From Mycolicibacter heraklionensis (GTDB lineage: Bacteria; Actinomycetota; Actinomycetes; Mycobacteriales; Mycobacteriaceae), in assembly GCF_001021505.1 (NCBI RefSeq), contig NZ_LDPO01000002.1, positions 248,001-312,000 of the forward strand: DNA of 64,000 nucleotides, read 5' to 3'. How positions within the stretch are numbered: position 1 is the stretch's first letter; each line of letters opens with the position of its first letter. The notes below the pieces were generated by a model. It saw only the letters and a program-made list of their open reading frames with translations, searched no databases and was not told where the DNA came from. A program made the position numbers and the translations under genes. Positions 47,362 through 56,884 of the stretch are shown here, one piece after another.

Positions 47362-49269
47362 TCAGGCCCCCAATTGAGTCAGTAAGTCCGACAACGCCTG
47401 CACCGCATCGATTTTCATGGTCAGGTAGTCGTCGGGCTTCGGATCGGTGTCGGAGTTGCCGGCTAATGCCTTGGCCGGCCCCGCCAGGTAGACCCGGTCG
47501 ACTCCGGCGGTACGAGCCGCCCCGATGACCGCGGCTGCTTCGGCCCCGTAGCGGGCATCGCTGCCGCACAGCACTGCCACATCGGGGGAGCCGGCCTCCG
47601 CGACAGCCGTGGCCACCCGCTCGGCGTCCACTGTGCCAGGGTTGATCACCGCGATGCCACCGGAGGCCAGCAGGTTGGCGGCGAAGGTGGTCCGAATGTT
47701 GTGTTCGGCCATCGGCCCCAGCGGCAGCAGTAGCACCTCCGGCCGCGCGCCGGTGCGCGCCAGGTAGGCGTCGGAGCGGTCACGCAACGCCTCGAACTGC
47801 GCCGCATAGCGCCGAACACCGGCCGGGGCTTTCTGCGTCGCAGACGGCGGCAGGGGCGGCTCATCGAGGTTCGGGTACTCGTTGACCCCGGTGATCGCGC
47901 TGCGCCGGTGTGCGATGTCGTCGGCCCGGGCGGCGGCAACCTCAGCGATCCGCTCACCGATGTGCTCGCGGGCGGCGGTGAATCCGCCGAGTGCCTCGAT
48001 CTCCTGGAACTGCTGCCACGCCTGCTGCGCCAACTGTTCGGTGAGGTCTTCGACGAACCATGACCCGCCGGCCGGGTCCAGCACCTGGCCCAAGTGCGAC
48101 TCCTCGAGCAGCAGCAGTTGGGTGTTGCGCGCGATCCGCCGCGAGAACGTTGCCGAGGTGCCGGGCTGTCCGCCCGGAATCACCGTGTCGAACGGCCACA
48201 CCAGCACGGTGTCCGCCCCGCCGACACCGGCGCCGAAGGCGGCCAGGGTGGTGCGCAGCATGTTCACCCATGGGTCACGCTGCGTCATCATCGCGCACGA
48301 TGTCTCAGCGTGGACGATGGCGGCGCCCGCTTCCGGCGCCCCGGCCACCTCGGTGACCCGCGCCCAGAGTTGGCGCGCCGCGCGAATCTTGGCGATCGTG
48401 ATGAATTGGTCGTCGTCGGCGGCGATCCGGAAGCTGATCTGGCGGGCGGCGTCGGCGATCGACAGGCCGGCGTCGGTGAGCAGGCGCAGGTAGGTCACGG
48501 CCGCGGCCAACCCGGCCGCCAGTTCCCCGGTCGCACCGGCGCCCAGGTTGTGCAGGGCCGGGCCGTTGACGGCGATCGCGCGCACCCCCGGCTGCCCGAC
48601 TGCCCGCGACGCCACCGCGATCACTTCGTCGACCGCCGGCGCCGCGCGATCCACCAGCGGCGCGGTCAACGGGTCGGCGCCCAGATCGACCGACAGGTTG
48701 GCGCGGTTGTCTGGGTCAAGCGCGTCGACCAACGCCAGCATGGTCTCGGCGGCGGCGCTGTAGTCGCCGGCTCCCGCCCCGTCCAGGAGCACCGGAACCA
48801 GGTCCAGGTAGACGTCGTCGAATACTCGCCGCAGCTCGGCGGCCGGCACGCCCGCATCGCCGACCTTCAGGGTCAGCGCGCTGACCCCGTCGGTCAGGGC
48901 GCTCAGGACGGCGCCGTTGGTGTCGGCCGCCGATGCCGAACCGTCAGCGGGGAAGACCTCGGCGACCTTCCATCCGGTGTTGACGTCACGCCGGGCGTCG
49001 GCACCGCGCACGTAGGGCCAGTCACCCGGTAACGGCGGCTCCGGCAGCGCATCGAACGCGGTGTAGAGCGCACGGATGGCGAATCCGCCCTGCCCGGCCA
49101 ACCCCTCCACTGGAGTGTCCAACAGGCGCTCGGGCTCACCGCTGGTCTCGGCCTCGATATCGGCCGGCTCGCGGCGCGCGCTCTTGGCCAGCACCCCGGC
49201 CACGGCGGCACGCCAGCGGGCACGGGCCTGCTCCATGCCGGCGGGTTCGGCGGACACGTCGATTGACAC
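47362..49269 (-). CDS. mutA: Methylmalonyl-CoA mutase small subunit
   Basis: 635 residues. It is homologous to MutB through the barrel ([41 protein letters not shown]), but its C-terminal B12-like domain lacks DxHxxG, as expected for the non-catalytic subunit. GTG start at 49269 with AGGAG seven bases upstream. A 12-bp palindrome lies just before the start. The mutA-mutB-meaB unit can feed methylmalonyl-CoA to the PKS locus downstream. Confidence 0.93.
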   Translation of the reverse strand: MSIDVSAEPAGMEQARARWRAAVAGVLAKSARREPADIEAETSGEPERLLDTPVEGLAGQGGFAIRALYTAFDALPEPPLPGDWPYVRGADARRDVNTGWKVAEVFPADGSASAADTNGAVLSALTDGVSALTLKVGDAGVPAAELRRVFDDVYLDLVPVLLDGAGAGDYSAAAETMLALVDALDPDNRANLSVDLGADPLTAPLVDRAAPAVDEVIAVASRAVGQPGVRAIAVNGPALHNLGAGATGELAAGLAAAVTYLRLLTDAGLSIADAARQISFRIAADDDQFITIAKIRAARQLWARVTEVAGAPEAGAAIVHAETSCAMMTQRDPWVNMLRTTLAAFGAGVGGADTVLVWPFDTVIPGGQPGTSATFSRRIARNTQLLLLEESHLGQVLDPAGGSWFVEDLTEQLAQQAWQQFQEIEALGGFTAAREHIGERIAEVAAARADDIAHRRSAITGVNEYPNLDEPPLPPSATQKAPAGVRRYAAQFEALRDRSDAYLARTGARPEVLLLPLGPMAEHNIRTTFAANLLASGGIAVINPGTVDAERVATAVAEAGSPDVAVLCGSDARYGAEAAAVIGAARTAGVDRVYLAGPAKALAGNSDTDPKPDDYLTMKIDAVQALSDLLTQLGA

Positions 49270-49285
49270 CGGCGACTCCTGTGGT

Positions 49286-49297
49286 TACTCGCGAGTA
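49286..49297. promoter_or_regulatory. Perfect 12-bp palindrome upstream of mutA, candidate TetR-type operator
   Basis: tactcgcgagta lies 16 bases upstream of the mutA GTG, in the 168-bp region shared with the divergent VTT gene. Its TACT-CGCG-AGTA form resembles TetR-family operators of actinobacterial lipid-metabolism genes. The regulator is not known and is not encoded nearby. Confidence 0.4.
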
Positions 49298-49437
49298 GCT
49301 GTTGAATCGCTACCCGACATGTGTCAACCAGGCTAAATGATGCCGATCGGGCGAGCCGGGTGAGGTGTACCGAGCGAAGAAACTCCGTCTGAGCGACGCG
49401 AAGAGTTCACCCCCGGCCCGTAGTCTTGGATGCCGTG

Positions 49438-50199
49438 ATGCCCGCCGCGACCCGAGTCCCGCAGGCGCTGCGCGGCGCCTGGTCGGCCTTCATCGCCACC
49501 GCGCGCCAGGTCGCGCTGCGGCGGCTGGCATTGACGACGGCAGCAATCCTCACCCTGGTCGCGGTTGCGCTGCTGGTCCCGGTGCCCACCGCTGTGCAGG
49601 TGCGGGACTGGGCGCAGACGGTGGGGCCGTGGTTTCCGTTGGCGTTTCTGGTCGCGCACACCGTTGTCACGGTGTTCCCGTTCCCGCGGACCGCATTCAC
49701 GCTGGCCGCCGGTCTGCTGTTCGGCCCGTGGCTGGGCGTGGTGCTGGCCGTGGTGGCCAGCGCGCTGAGCGCTGTGGGCGTGCTGGTTCTGATGCGGGTG
49801 TTCGGTTGGCAGTTGAGCCGGGTGGTGCGTCATCCGCGGCTCGACTCACTGGACGCCCGGCTTCGCCGACGTGGCTGGCCGGCGGTGGTGTCACTGCGGT
49901 TGATTCCGGCGATCCCGTTCTCGGTGATCAACTACGCGGCCGGGGCCTCGGCGGTGCGGCTGGCGCCCTACACGGTGGCCACCCTGGTCGGGTTGCTGCC
50001 GGGTACCGCCGCGGTGGTGGTGCTCGGCGACGCCCTGACCGGTGAGGTGAGCCCGCTGCTGTTCGCGGTGTCGGCGTGCACCGCCGCAGTCGGGGTGGCG
50101 CTGCTGGTCTACGAGGTGCGCTCGCACCGTGCGCACCGCCCCGCGGCCGGTCCCGAAGCCCACGAGCTCGACCCGGCCGACGCAGTCGCCATCGGCTGA
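49438..50199 (+). CDS. VTT/DedA-like (TMEM64, SNARE-associated) membrane protein, Rv1491c homologue
   Basis: About 253 residues. After a short basic N-terminus there are hydrophobic segments around 27-45, 65-85, 90-115, 165-190 and 195-220. The conserved FPFPRTAFTLAAGLLFG and LRLIPAIPFSVINYAAG blocks define the VTT/SNARE-associated family. These are integral inner-membrane proteins, some with lipid-scramblase or transporter activity; the role here is unassigned. The frame begins at a TTG (49426), but the ATG at 49438 is the more likely start. It is divergent from mutA, as in M. tuberculosis. Confidence 0.82.
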   Translation: MPAATRVPQALRGAWSAFIATARQVALRRLALTTAAILTLVAVALLVPVPTAVQVRDWAQTVGPWFPLAFLVAHTVVTVFPFPRTAFTLAAGLLFGPWLGVVLAVVASALSAVGVLVLMRVFGWQLSRVVRHPRLDSLDARLRRRGWPAVVSLRLIPAIPFSVINYAAGASAVRLAPYTVATLVGLLPGTAAVVVLGDALTGEVSPLLFAVSACTAAVGVALLVYEVRSHRAHRPAAGPEAHELDPADAVAIG

Positions 50200-50262
50200 C
50201 CGCGGCAAATCGTCCGATGACGTAACCGGACAATCAGGCGTACCTTGCAACAGTAAGCCGAT

Positions 50263-50272
50263 CTAACGTTAG
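50263..50272. promoter_or_regulatory. Palindrome in the feoA leader, weak IdeR-box-like candidate
   Basis: ctaacgttag is a perfect 10-bp palindrome nine bases before the feoA ATG. Aligned on CTAAC, the 19 bases from 50253 match the IdeR consensus at about 10 positions, mostly in the right half. An iron repressor is biologically expected here, but this match is weak. Confidence 0.25.
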
Positions 50273-50280
50273 GGCGTCTG

Positions 50281-50580
50281 ATGCGCAGGTGGCGGCGGCG
50301 ATCGTCGCGGGGAACCGAATCGGCGACCGTGCTCGCCGACTTGGCTCCGGGCCAGCAGGCCACCATCACCGGTGCCGCGCCGCATGCCTCGCAGGCGGTG
50401 GCAAACCGGCTGCGCCAGCTCGGATTCCGCCCGGACGCCCGCGTTGATGTGATCCGCCGGGCACCGCTGGGCGATCCCACCATCTACCGCGTGCAAGACA
50501 CCGAACTGTGTCTGCGGCGCCGCGAAGCCCAGCTGATCGAGATCGACCCGGAAATCGATGCCTCCGGCGGCCGGCGATGA
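50281..50580 (+). CDS. feoA: FeoA-domain protein
   Basis: 99 residues. LADLAPGQQATITG, ANRLRQLGFRPDARVDVIRRAPLGDPTIYRV and LRRREAQLIEID give the SH3-like FeoA fold with the usual turn before the last strand. FeoA is a small cytosolic accessory factor for the FeoB ferrous-iron transporter. Its stop overlaps the feoB ATG as ATGA, so the two are coupled. Confidence 0.9.
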   Translation: MRRWRRRSSRGTESATVLADLAPGQQATITGAAPHASQAVANRLRQLGFRPDARVDVIRRAPLGDPTIYRVQDTELCLRRREAQLIEIDPEIDASGGRR

Positions 50581-52490
50581 CCGACTGCCACGACGGCATG
50601 GCCACTACCGTCGACGTGACGCACGCACAGCGGATAGCCCTGGTCGGCAGCCCGAACGCCGGCAAAACCAGCCTGTTCAATCACCTGACCGGGCTGCGCG
50701 CCAAGACCGGCAACTATCCGGGCGTCACGGTAGGGCGCAGTGTCGGGGTGGTGACCGTCGGTGATGTCGACGTGGCGGTCGAAGACTTGCCCGGCACGTA
50801 CAGCCTGGACCCGATCAGTCCGGACGAACAGGTTGTCGCCGACGTGTTGGGCGGCGGGATCAACGGGATCGGCCGGCCCGACGCGATCGTGTTGGTCGCC
50901 GACGCCACGACGCTGCGCCGCTCGATCACCTTGGTGGGCCAGGTGCTGCGTCTGGACCTTCCCACCGTGCTGGTGCTCACCATGACCGACGAATTGCGTT
51001 CGCGCCGAGGTGGAATCGCTATGGACGCTCTCGCCACCGCGTTGGGGGTGCCGGTCGTTGCCGTTATCGCCAACCGCGGTTCCGGCATCGAGGGCCTACG
51101 CGCACTGCTGGGAACCAGTGACACCTGGCCGCGGCCTGCGGTACTGCCGCCGCCGGAGGCCGACGCGCTCGACGCCTGCGGCGCCTCGGTGCTGACCGCC
51201 GCTGAATACGTTGCCCCGCATCGGGATCAGCGGACCACCCGGATCGACGGATTGGTACTGCACCCGATATGGGGCATCGTCATCTTCTTCGCGGTCATGT
51301 TCGCGTTCTTCCAGGTCATCTTCACCCTCGCTGCCCCGCTGCAGGACCGGATCGCCGCGGGACTCGGCTGGCTGGGATCGCAGGTCAACAGCCACCTCGG
51401 CGGCACGGTGCTCGGTGGCGTGATCGGCGATGGTGTCATCGGCGGTGTCGGCACCGTCTTGCAGTTCATTCCGCAGATTGTGTTGCTGTTCTTGCTGATT
51501 GCACTGCTGGAAAACATCGGCTACATGTCGCGTGCCGCGTTCCTGATGGATCGTGTCATGGCCAGAACCGGGCTGGAGGGTCGCGCGTTCGTGGCCATGC
51601 TTTCCTCGTTCGCCTGCGCGGTCCCCGGGATCATGGCGACACGGACACTGCCGTCATCGCGTGACCGGATCGCGACCATCATCAGTGCGCCGTTGATGAC
51701 GTGCTCCGCGCGGCTGCCGGTCTACACCCTGCTCGTAGGGCTCCTGGTGGCACCGCAGACGCGTTGGTGGGGCTTCAGCGCGCAGGGTGTCACCATGTTC
51801 CTGCTGTACCTGGGCGGTGGTACCTCGGCGCTGCTGGCCGCGTCGGTGTTCAAGTCGACGATTCTGCGCAGCGACCTGCTGCCGTTCACCATGGAACTGC
51901 CGCCGTATCGCTTTCCGTCTCCCACCGCCGTTCTCATCGCGATGTGGAATGCGGCGAAGATCTTCTTGCGCAAGGCCGGAACCGTCATCTTGGCCACATC
52001 GCTGGTGCTGTGGGTGTTGATGAATCTGCCCACCCGCGGCGCCGAGACGGCAGCGCTGCCGCCACCCGATGCCGCCGCCTACGTGCTGGACCACAGCTAC
52101 GCCGCCGGCGTCGGCAGGGCGATCGAGCCGGTTTTCGCACCTCTGGGCTTCGACTGGCGCACCGACATCGCGCTGGTCGGGTCGCTGGCGGCGCGGGAGG
52201 TGTTCGTGTCCACGCTCGGCCAGGTGTCGGCGGCGACCAACCCCACCGCCCCGCACCAGGCGCTGGTGTCGATGACCGACGACAACGGCCAGCGGGTGTT
52301 CACCGCGCCGACGGTCATCGCCCTGATGGTGTACTTCATGTTCGCGCTGCAGTGCATGTCCACCGTCGCGGTGATGCGCCGGGAGACCAATTCCTGGCGG
52401 TGGCCTGGCTTCGCTTTTGGCTACATGTTCGTCCTGGCGTGGGTGATGGCATTCGTCGCCCGGTCGATCGCGTCGGGCCTGGGCGCATGA
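50577..52490 (+). CDS. feoB: FeoB ferrous-iron transporter
   Basis: 637 residues. The N-terminal G domain has G1 GSPNAGKTS (24-32), NYPGVTVGR as G2, DLPGTYSL as G3 and TMTDE in the G4 position. The membrane part starts near residue 220 with HPIWGIVIFFAVMFAFFQ and contains the conserved IGYMSRAAFLMDR and SSFACAVPGIMATR segments. It moves Fe(II) across the inner membrane. The ATG at 50577 (overlapping feoA) is preferred to the longer frame from 50508, which would overlap feoA by about 70 bases. The gene is not part of the corresponding M. tuberculosis block. Confidence 0.93.
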   Translation: MTDCHDGMATTVDVTHAQRIALVGSPNAGKTSLFNHLTGLRAKTGNYPGVTVGRSVGVVTVGDVDVAVEDLPGTYSLDPISPDEQVVADVLGGGINGIGRPDAIVLVADATTLRRSITLVGQVLRLDLPTVLVLTMTDELRSRRGGIAMDALATALGVPVVAVIANRGSGIEGLRALLGTSDTWPRPAVLPPPEADALDACGASVLTAAEYVAPHRDQRTTRIDGLVLHPIWGIVIFFAVMFAFFQVIFTLAAPLQDRIAAGLGWLGSQVNSHLGGTVLGGVIGDGVIGGVGTVLQFIPQIVLLFLLIALLENIGYMSRAAFLMDRVMARTGLEGRAFVAMLSSFACAVPGIMATRTLPSSRDRIATIISAPLMTCSARLPVYTLLVGLLVAPQTRWWGFSAQGVTMFLLYLGGGTSALLAASVFKSTILRSDLLPFTMELPPYRFPSPTAVLIAMWNAAKIFLRKAGTVILATSLVLWVLMNLPTRGAETAALPPPDAAAYVLDHSYAAGVGRAIEPVFAPLGFDWRTDIALVGSLAAREVFVSTLGQVSAATNPTAPHQALVSMTDDNGQRVFTAPTVIALMVYFMFALQCMSTVAVMRRETNSWRWPGFAFGYMFVLAWVMAFVARSIASGLGA

Positions 52491-53053
52491 TCCCCATGCA
52501 TGCGGTGGCGACCGACGACCCGCAACGCACGCGGTGGGTGGTCGACCACGACCGTCTGCCCGCAGCGGGGCGGGTACGGCACGCCCCCGGCCGGCTGGGT
52601 GCGTTGCGGGACGCCGGAGTGATCGACGAGCTGACGGTGGCCGGGTCCGAGATCGCGATCACGCTGAGCCCCCAGCAGAGTTGGCGAGCCCGTGGCGAGG
52701 AGATCCGCGCCGCACTTGACGAAGCTCTTCGGGAGCCGGCGGGCTGGCGAGTGGAGCCGTCCGAACGCACCAGCGAGATGGCGCGGGCGGCCGAGGAACT
52801 GCTCAGTGGGCCGATCGGCGAACTCGCCGCGTCGCACGGTGGGGCGATCGAGCTTGTCGGTGTGACCGGTGACCAGGTGCGGGTGCGGACGTCCGGAGCC
52901 TGCCACGGCTGTCTCGCGTCGGAATCGACGCTCTACGACCGACTGCAACGCGAACTTCGCCGCCGATTCGGTGACCAGGTCACGGTCTCGGTGGCGAACA
53001 CCTCGACAGCGGTATCGGTCGGCAAGAAGCTTCTGACGTTGTTCGTCCGCTGA
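52487..53053 (+). CDS. NifU C-terminal (Nfu)-domain protein coupled to feoB
   Basis: 188 residues. The C-terminal half reads GPIGELAASHGGAIELVGV then TSGACHGCLAS, with the CxxC at C139/C142 that binds Fe-S clusters in Nfu proteins. The N-terminal 90 residues (VVDHDRLPAAGRVRHAPGRL) have no domain I can name. The ATG overlaps the feoB stop (ATGA). This is where enterobacteria carry feoC, so an iron-sulphur sensor or cluster carrier tied to Feo is plausible, but unproven. Confidence 0.85.
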   Translation: MIPMHAVATDDPQRTRWVVDHDRLPAAGRVRHAPGRLGALRDAGVIDELTVAGSEIAITLSPQQSWRARGEEIRAALDEALREPAGWRVEPSERTSEMARAAEELLSGPIGELAASHGGAIELVGVTGDQVRVRTSGACHGCLASESTLYDRLQRELRRRFGDQVTVSVANTSTAVSVGKKLLTLFVR

Positions 53054-53220
53054 GCGCTGGCAAACAACACAAAGCCCTCGTCAATCCAGCAACAATTCGG
53101 TGTATAAGCGTCCATAAATAGCGAGCCGAAGACCCGTCCCCCGTTAAAGTCTTCCTTAGTGCCATGTGCTGGCACAGCACAAATTGGACAGGTGCTCGAC
53201 GGATTGAAGGGACCGGATCA

Positions 53221-53901
53221 ATGGCTGATCGGAACGCCGCGGTGCGCAAATATTTGACCGAAATGATCGGCACGTTCGTTTTCATGTTCGCTGTGCTCGG
53301 CATCGTCTTGTCCGGCACCGAATGCGTCGCCGCCACCGCGCTGGGCATCGGCTCGGTGCTGATGGTGATGGTGTACGCCAGTGGGCACATCTCGGGCGGC
53401 CACCTGAACCCGGCCGTCTCAGTGGCCGCGTATTTGCGGGGTGCACTGCCATTGGGTGATCTGGGGCCCTACATCGTTGCGCAGTTGGTCGGTGCGCTCG
53501 CAGCGTTCGGGGTGGGATTCGGGTTGTGGCACGACAAGTACGCCAGCGGCACTCTTGATCTGACCGGCACCGTCTGGCCGGCATTCTTAGCCGAATTGGT
53601 ATTCACATTCGCGTTGTGCTACGTCGTTTTGCACACCGCGACGAGCAAAGACAGCGCCGGCAACAGCTTCTACGGTCTGGCGATCGGGTTCGTGGTGACC
53701 GTCGGCGTGGTGGCGGTCGGCGCCATCTCGGGCGGCGCGTTCAACCCGGCCATCACCTTCGGCCTGATGCTGTCGGGGATCTTCGCCTGGAAGTTCCTCT
53801 GGGTGTACCTGATCGCCCAGCTGCTCGGCGCGGTCGTGGCTGCCTACGCCTACAAGGCGACCACCCTCGACGAGCACACGACCGCCTCCCGCAGAGGGTA
53901 G
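53221..53901 (+). CDS. MIP-family aquaporin/glycerol channel
   Basis: 226 residues, with both NPA boxes: GGHLNPAVS (NPA at 63-65) and GGAFNPAIT (NPA at 175-177). Six hydrophobic helices are visible. The frame opens earlier (53164), but the ATG at 53221 follows GAAGGGA at a good distance and gives the family N-terminus MADRNAAVRKYLTEMIGTF. The preceding 167 bases are AT-richer than average and probably hold its own promoter. Water against glycerol selectivity was not resolved. Confidence 0.9.
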   Translation: MADRNAAVRKYLTEMIGTFVFMFAVLGIVLSGTECVAATALGIGSVLMVMVYASGHISGGHLNPAVSVAAYLRGALPLGDLGPYIVAQLVGALAAFGVGFGLWHDKYASGTLDLTGTVWPAFLAELVFTFALCYVVLHTATSKDSAGNSFYGLAIGFVVTVGVVAVGAISGGAFNPAITFGLMLSGIFAWKFLWVYLIAQLLGAVVAAYAYKATTLDEHTTASRRG

Positions 53902-53923
53902 AAAACCCCCAAATAACCCGAAG

Positions 53924-54307
53924 CTACGACTCCAGGGCCCGTACCCCGCCCCCGGCGGTGTGCGGGCCCTGGACCGTCATCGCGGCGAACACCAGCAGCA
54001 GCACCACCGCGGGCACGATGTTGGCGACCCGGTTGCGCACCCGCAGGTGGATGCCCAGCGCCCCGGCGAAATACAACGTCAACAACCCGGTGGTGACCCG
54101 GGCGACACCCGGAAAGCGGAACACCGATGCCAGTCCCAGGGCGGTGGCGGCCTTGGCCACCGGGACCGCCCAGCGGACCTCGTCGGGAATCCGCATGGCA
54201 TCCATGTTCTTGGCGACGTAGGGCACCGGGATCGCCGACGCCACGGCGTCACCCGCCAGAAACGCAGCCAGCGCCGCGTAGGTTGGCCGTGCCGTCAGCG
54301 CACTCAC
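53924..54307 (-). CDS. DoxX-family small membrane protein
   Basis: 127 residues. Four hydrophobic segments are visible, with IPVPYVAKNMDAMRIP, VPVAKAATALGLAS and GLLTLYFAGALGIHLRVRN typical of DoxX-like proteins. GTG start at 54307, overlapping the SPFH gene stop by four bases (GTGA). Function not known; relatives take part in redox or membrane stress complexes. It is convergent with the aquaporin gene. Confidence 0.8.
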   Translation of the reverse strand: MSALTARPTYAALAAFLAGDAVASAIPVPYVAKNMDAMRIPDEVRWAVPVAKAATALGLASVFRFPGVARVTTGLLTLYFAGALGIHLRVRNRVANIVPAVVLLLVFAAMTVQGPHTAGGGVRALES

Positions 54308-55452
54308 GCCAGTCCGGGGTCGAGCTGCGGTGGCAGCACCCCGCCCTCGACCGGCTTGCGGGCATCCGCCTCGGCTTTGGCGACCGCCTGCGCGATCGCC
54401 GGATCGGTCTTGGTGGTGAACCAGTCGGCGACCTCGTCGCTGTCGTCCGCCGACTGGGCCGGGTGATCATCGACGGGCGAGGGTTGGTAGCGGAAGACGC
54501 CGTCCTCGCCGGGAGCACCCAGCAGCTTGGTGAACCCTTGCAGGGCGGTACCGAAATCACTGGGCACCACCCACACCTTGTTGGCCCCACCGCGCGCCAT
54601 CTCCGGCAACACCTGCAGATACTGGTAAGCCAACAACTCAGGCGTGGGCCGGCCGGCCTTGATCGCCGCGAAAGTCTTCTCAATCGCCTTGGCCTGCCCC
54701 TGCGCCTGCAGGTACGCGGCGGCCCGCTCACCCTGGGCCCGCAGCATCCGGGACTGCCGTTCGCCCTCCGCAGCCAGGATCGCCGCCTGCTTGGCTCCCT
54801 CGGCGGTCAGGATCTCGGCCTGCTTCTCCCCCTCGGCCTGCTTGATCGCAGCTTCCCGCTGACCCTCGGCGGTCAGGATCATGGCCCGCTTCTCCCGGTC
54901 CGCCTTCATCTGCTTCTCCATCGACGCCTGGATCGACGGCGGCGGATCGATGCTGCGCAGTTCCACCCGGGCCACCCGCAGACCCCAGCGCCCGGTCGCC
55001 TCGTCGAGCACACCGCGCAGCTGGCTGTTGATCACCTCACGGGAGGTCAACGTCTGCTCCAGCGTCATGCCGCCGACCACGTTGCGCAGCGTGGTGGTGG
55101 TCAGCTGCTCCACACCGACGATGTAGTTGCTGATCTCATAAACCGCGGCTTTGGGGTTGGTGACCTGGAAGTAGACGACGGTGTCGATGTTGAGGGTCAG
55201 GTTGTCCTCGGTGATCACCGGCTGCGGGGGGAACGACACCACCCGCTCACGTAGGTCGATGCGGGCCCGCACCCGGTCGATGAAGGGGACCAGCAGGGTC
55301 AGCTGACCACTGACGGTGCGGCTGTAGCGGCCGAGTCGCTCGATCACCGCCGCCTCGGCCTGCGGGATCAGCGCGACCGACTTGGCGACCACGATCACCG
55401 CGAACACCACCAGCACGGCCAGCAATAACAGCCCGGTTGTGACGCCTTCCAT
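54304..55452 (-). CDS. SPFH/band-7 (stomatin/flotillin-like) membrane protein, Rv1488 homologue
   Basis: 382 residues. One N-terminal membrane helix (about 5-27) is followed by the SPFH domain (EAAVIERLGRYSRTVSGQLTLLVPFIDRV, NYIVGVEQLTTTTLRNVVGG). A long Ala/Glu/Gln-rich helical region with repeated EGEKQAEILTAEG-type heptads forms the oligomerisation coil. Such proteins form membrane microdomain scaffolds. It is 14 bases downstream of its NfeD partner. Shine-Dalgarno AAAGGAA before the ATG at 55452. Confidence 0.9.
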   Translation of the reverse strand: MEGVTTGLLLLAVLVVFAVIVVAKSVALIPQAEAAVIERLGRYSRTVSGQLTLLVPFIDRVRARIDLRERVVSFPPQPVITEDNLTLNIDTVVYFQVTNPKAAVYEISNYIVGVEQLTTTTLRNVVGGMTLEQTLTSREVINSQLRGVLDEATGRWGLRVARVELRSIDPPPSIQASMEKQMKADREKRAMILTAEGQREAAIKQAEGEKQAEILTAEGAKQAAILAAEGERQSRMLRAQGERAAAYLQAQGQAKAIEKTFAAIKAGRPTPELLAYQYLQVLPEMARGGANKVWVVPSDFGTALQGFTKLLGAPGEDGVFRYQPSPVDDHPAQSADDSDEVADWFTTKTDPAIAQAVAKAEADARKPVEGGVLPPQLDPGLA

Positions 55453-55466
55453 GACGATTCCTTTCT

Positions 55467-55901
55467 TTACAGGATCTTGCCGACCACCGCGGTAGCGCCG
55501 TCGATATGCATCACGGTGACCTGCTCACCCGGTTCGAAGACGTCGCCGTCGGTGAGCGGGCGGGCGGTCCACACCTCGCCGTTCAGCTTCACCCGGCCGC
55601 CATGCTGTTCGACGCGGTCGAGCACCAGGGCGGTCTTGCCCTGCAGTGCCAGCACCCCCGTTTCGGCGCCCGTCCCTGCCCACAGCCGGCGGCGCAGCGC
55701 GGGGCGTACCAGTGCCAGCAGCAGCACCGACACCACCAGGAAGACCGCACCGTCCGTCCAGAGCGGCCAGTTGGTCAGGGAGCTGGCGGCCGCCGCCGAC
55801 AGCGCACCGCCGGAGAGCATCAGCAGGAACATGTCGCCGGTGAGGGCCTCGGCTCCTGCGAGCCCGAGTGCGAAGACCAACCAGATCAGGGCAGTCGGCA
55901 T
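55467..55901 (-). CDS. NfeD-family membrane protein, Rv1487 homologue
   Basis: 144 residues from the ATG at 55901, the same length as Rv1487. Three to four membrane helices (PTALIWLVFALGLAGAEAL, AVFLVVSVLLLALV) are followed by a soluble OB-fold domain (GKTALVLDRVEQHGGRVKLNGEVWTARP). NfeD proteins pair with SPFH proteins, which is exactly the arrangement here. The frame extends further upstream, but that extension would cross the promoter shared with the divergent gene. Confidence 0.88.
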   Translation of the reverse strand: MPTALIWLVFALGLAGAEALTGDMFLLMLSGGALSAAAASSLTNWPLWTDGAVFLVVSVLLLALVRPALRRRLWAGTGAETGVLALQGKTALVLDRVEQHGGRVKLNGEVWTARPLTDGDVFEPGEQVTVMHIDGATAVVGKIL

Positions 55902-55980
55902 GCGGCCAGGATAGCCCGAGAACCGCCTGAACCTGTGCGGTCCGGCAGCGACAGCGCGGGCAACTACACTGCCTTGCATC

Positions 55981-56820
55981 ATGTGGTGCCCGAGTACTTC
56001 GCTGTCGGTGTGGGCCAACGCCTGGCTTGCCGGCCGGGCCGCACCCGATGACGTGTTGGACGCACTATCGGCCTGGGCGCCAGTGCAATCGGTGGCCGTC
56101 TATGACGCGATCAGCATCGGCGAGTCCGGCCTGGCGTGGGCCGGCGGGACGGACGGCGGCGCGGCGGCACTGCTGCAGTTGGTGCGCGGCGCGGGACCGT
56201 CGGCCGCCGGGGACGGCATTCGACCGGTGTTTCCGGTCCCCGGCGACGTCCGCGGACTGCCGGCCGGGACGATCTTTGCGCAGGAGGCGATCCTCGCCGG
56301 TGAGGCCGTGCTGATCGGGTCGTCTGACGCCTCGCCCCCGATCGGGCTGGTGCCGGCGTACTCGGAAGACGCCGACGCCGGCGAGGACTACGCCGCCGAG
56401 CTGTGCTGGACCGTGTTCCCGCTGACCAGCTTGCCGGCGAGCGAACAGCACAATCTCGGTGACGCCGAATACGCGTTGCGGTCGGCGGTGCGGACAGCCG
56501 CCGAAGCGCTGGGTTCCACCGGCTCGCGCTGGGCCGACTACGGCGTGGAGGATCCGCGCCTGCGGGTGGAACAGATGGTGGAAGCCGTGCTCCTGCACCG
56601 GATTCCGGACCATGCGCCGAACCGTGCGGTGCGTGTTCTGCACAGCGCCGCCCACGTCGAGGCGATCATCACGGTCAGCGCCGACCTGCTGACCGCCAGC
56701 GCCCAGTCATCCGCCGCGGTGCAGCGCGCCGCGGATGCGGTTGCGCCGCTGACGGCGGTGGTGCGCTCGGCGCGCAGCGCCGCCGTGACCGAGATTCTGC
56801 ACTCGGCCTGGCGGGCGTAG
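55981..56820 (+). CDS. Conserved mycobacterial hypothetical protein, Rv1486c homologue
   Basis: 279 residues (Rv1486c about 288). No catalytic motif or membrane segment is visible. It is rich in Ala and small residues, with WANAWLAGRAAPDDVLDAL at the N-terminus and an Ala-rich helical C-terminus. Identification rests on position (divergent from NfeD, convergent with hemH) and length. Function not known. Confidence 0.75.
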   Translation: MWCPSTSLSVWANAWLAGRAAPDDVLDALSAWAPVQSVAVYDAISIGESGLAWAGGTDGGAAALLQLVRGAGPSAAGDGIRPVFPVPGDVRGLPAGTIFAQEAILAGEAVLIGSSDASPPIGLVPAYSEDADAGEDYAAELCWTVFPLTSLPASEQHNLGDAEYALRSAVRTAAEALGSTGSRWADYGVEDPRLRVEQMVEAVLLHRIPDHAPNRAVRVLHSAAHVEAIITVSADLLTASAQSSAAVQRAADAVAPLTAVVRSARSAAVTEILHSAWRA

Positions 56821-56884
56821 TGCACCGTCGGTGAAGACGGAACCGGGTTGGGGTGGGCCGCGCCCCGGCCGAACCATGGAGATC

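Noticed and set aside
53060..53165. AT-richer stretch before the aquaporin gene as a riboswitch
   Set aside because: No convincing conserved stem pattern was found. A plain promoter explains it.
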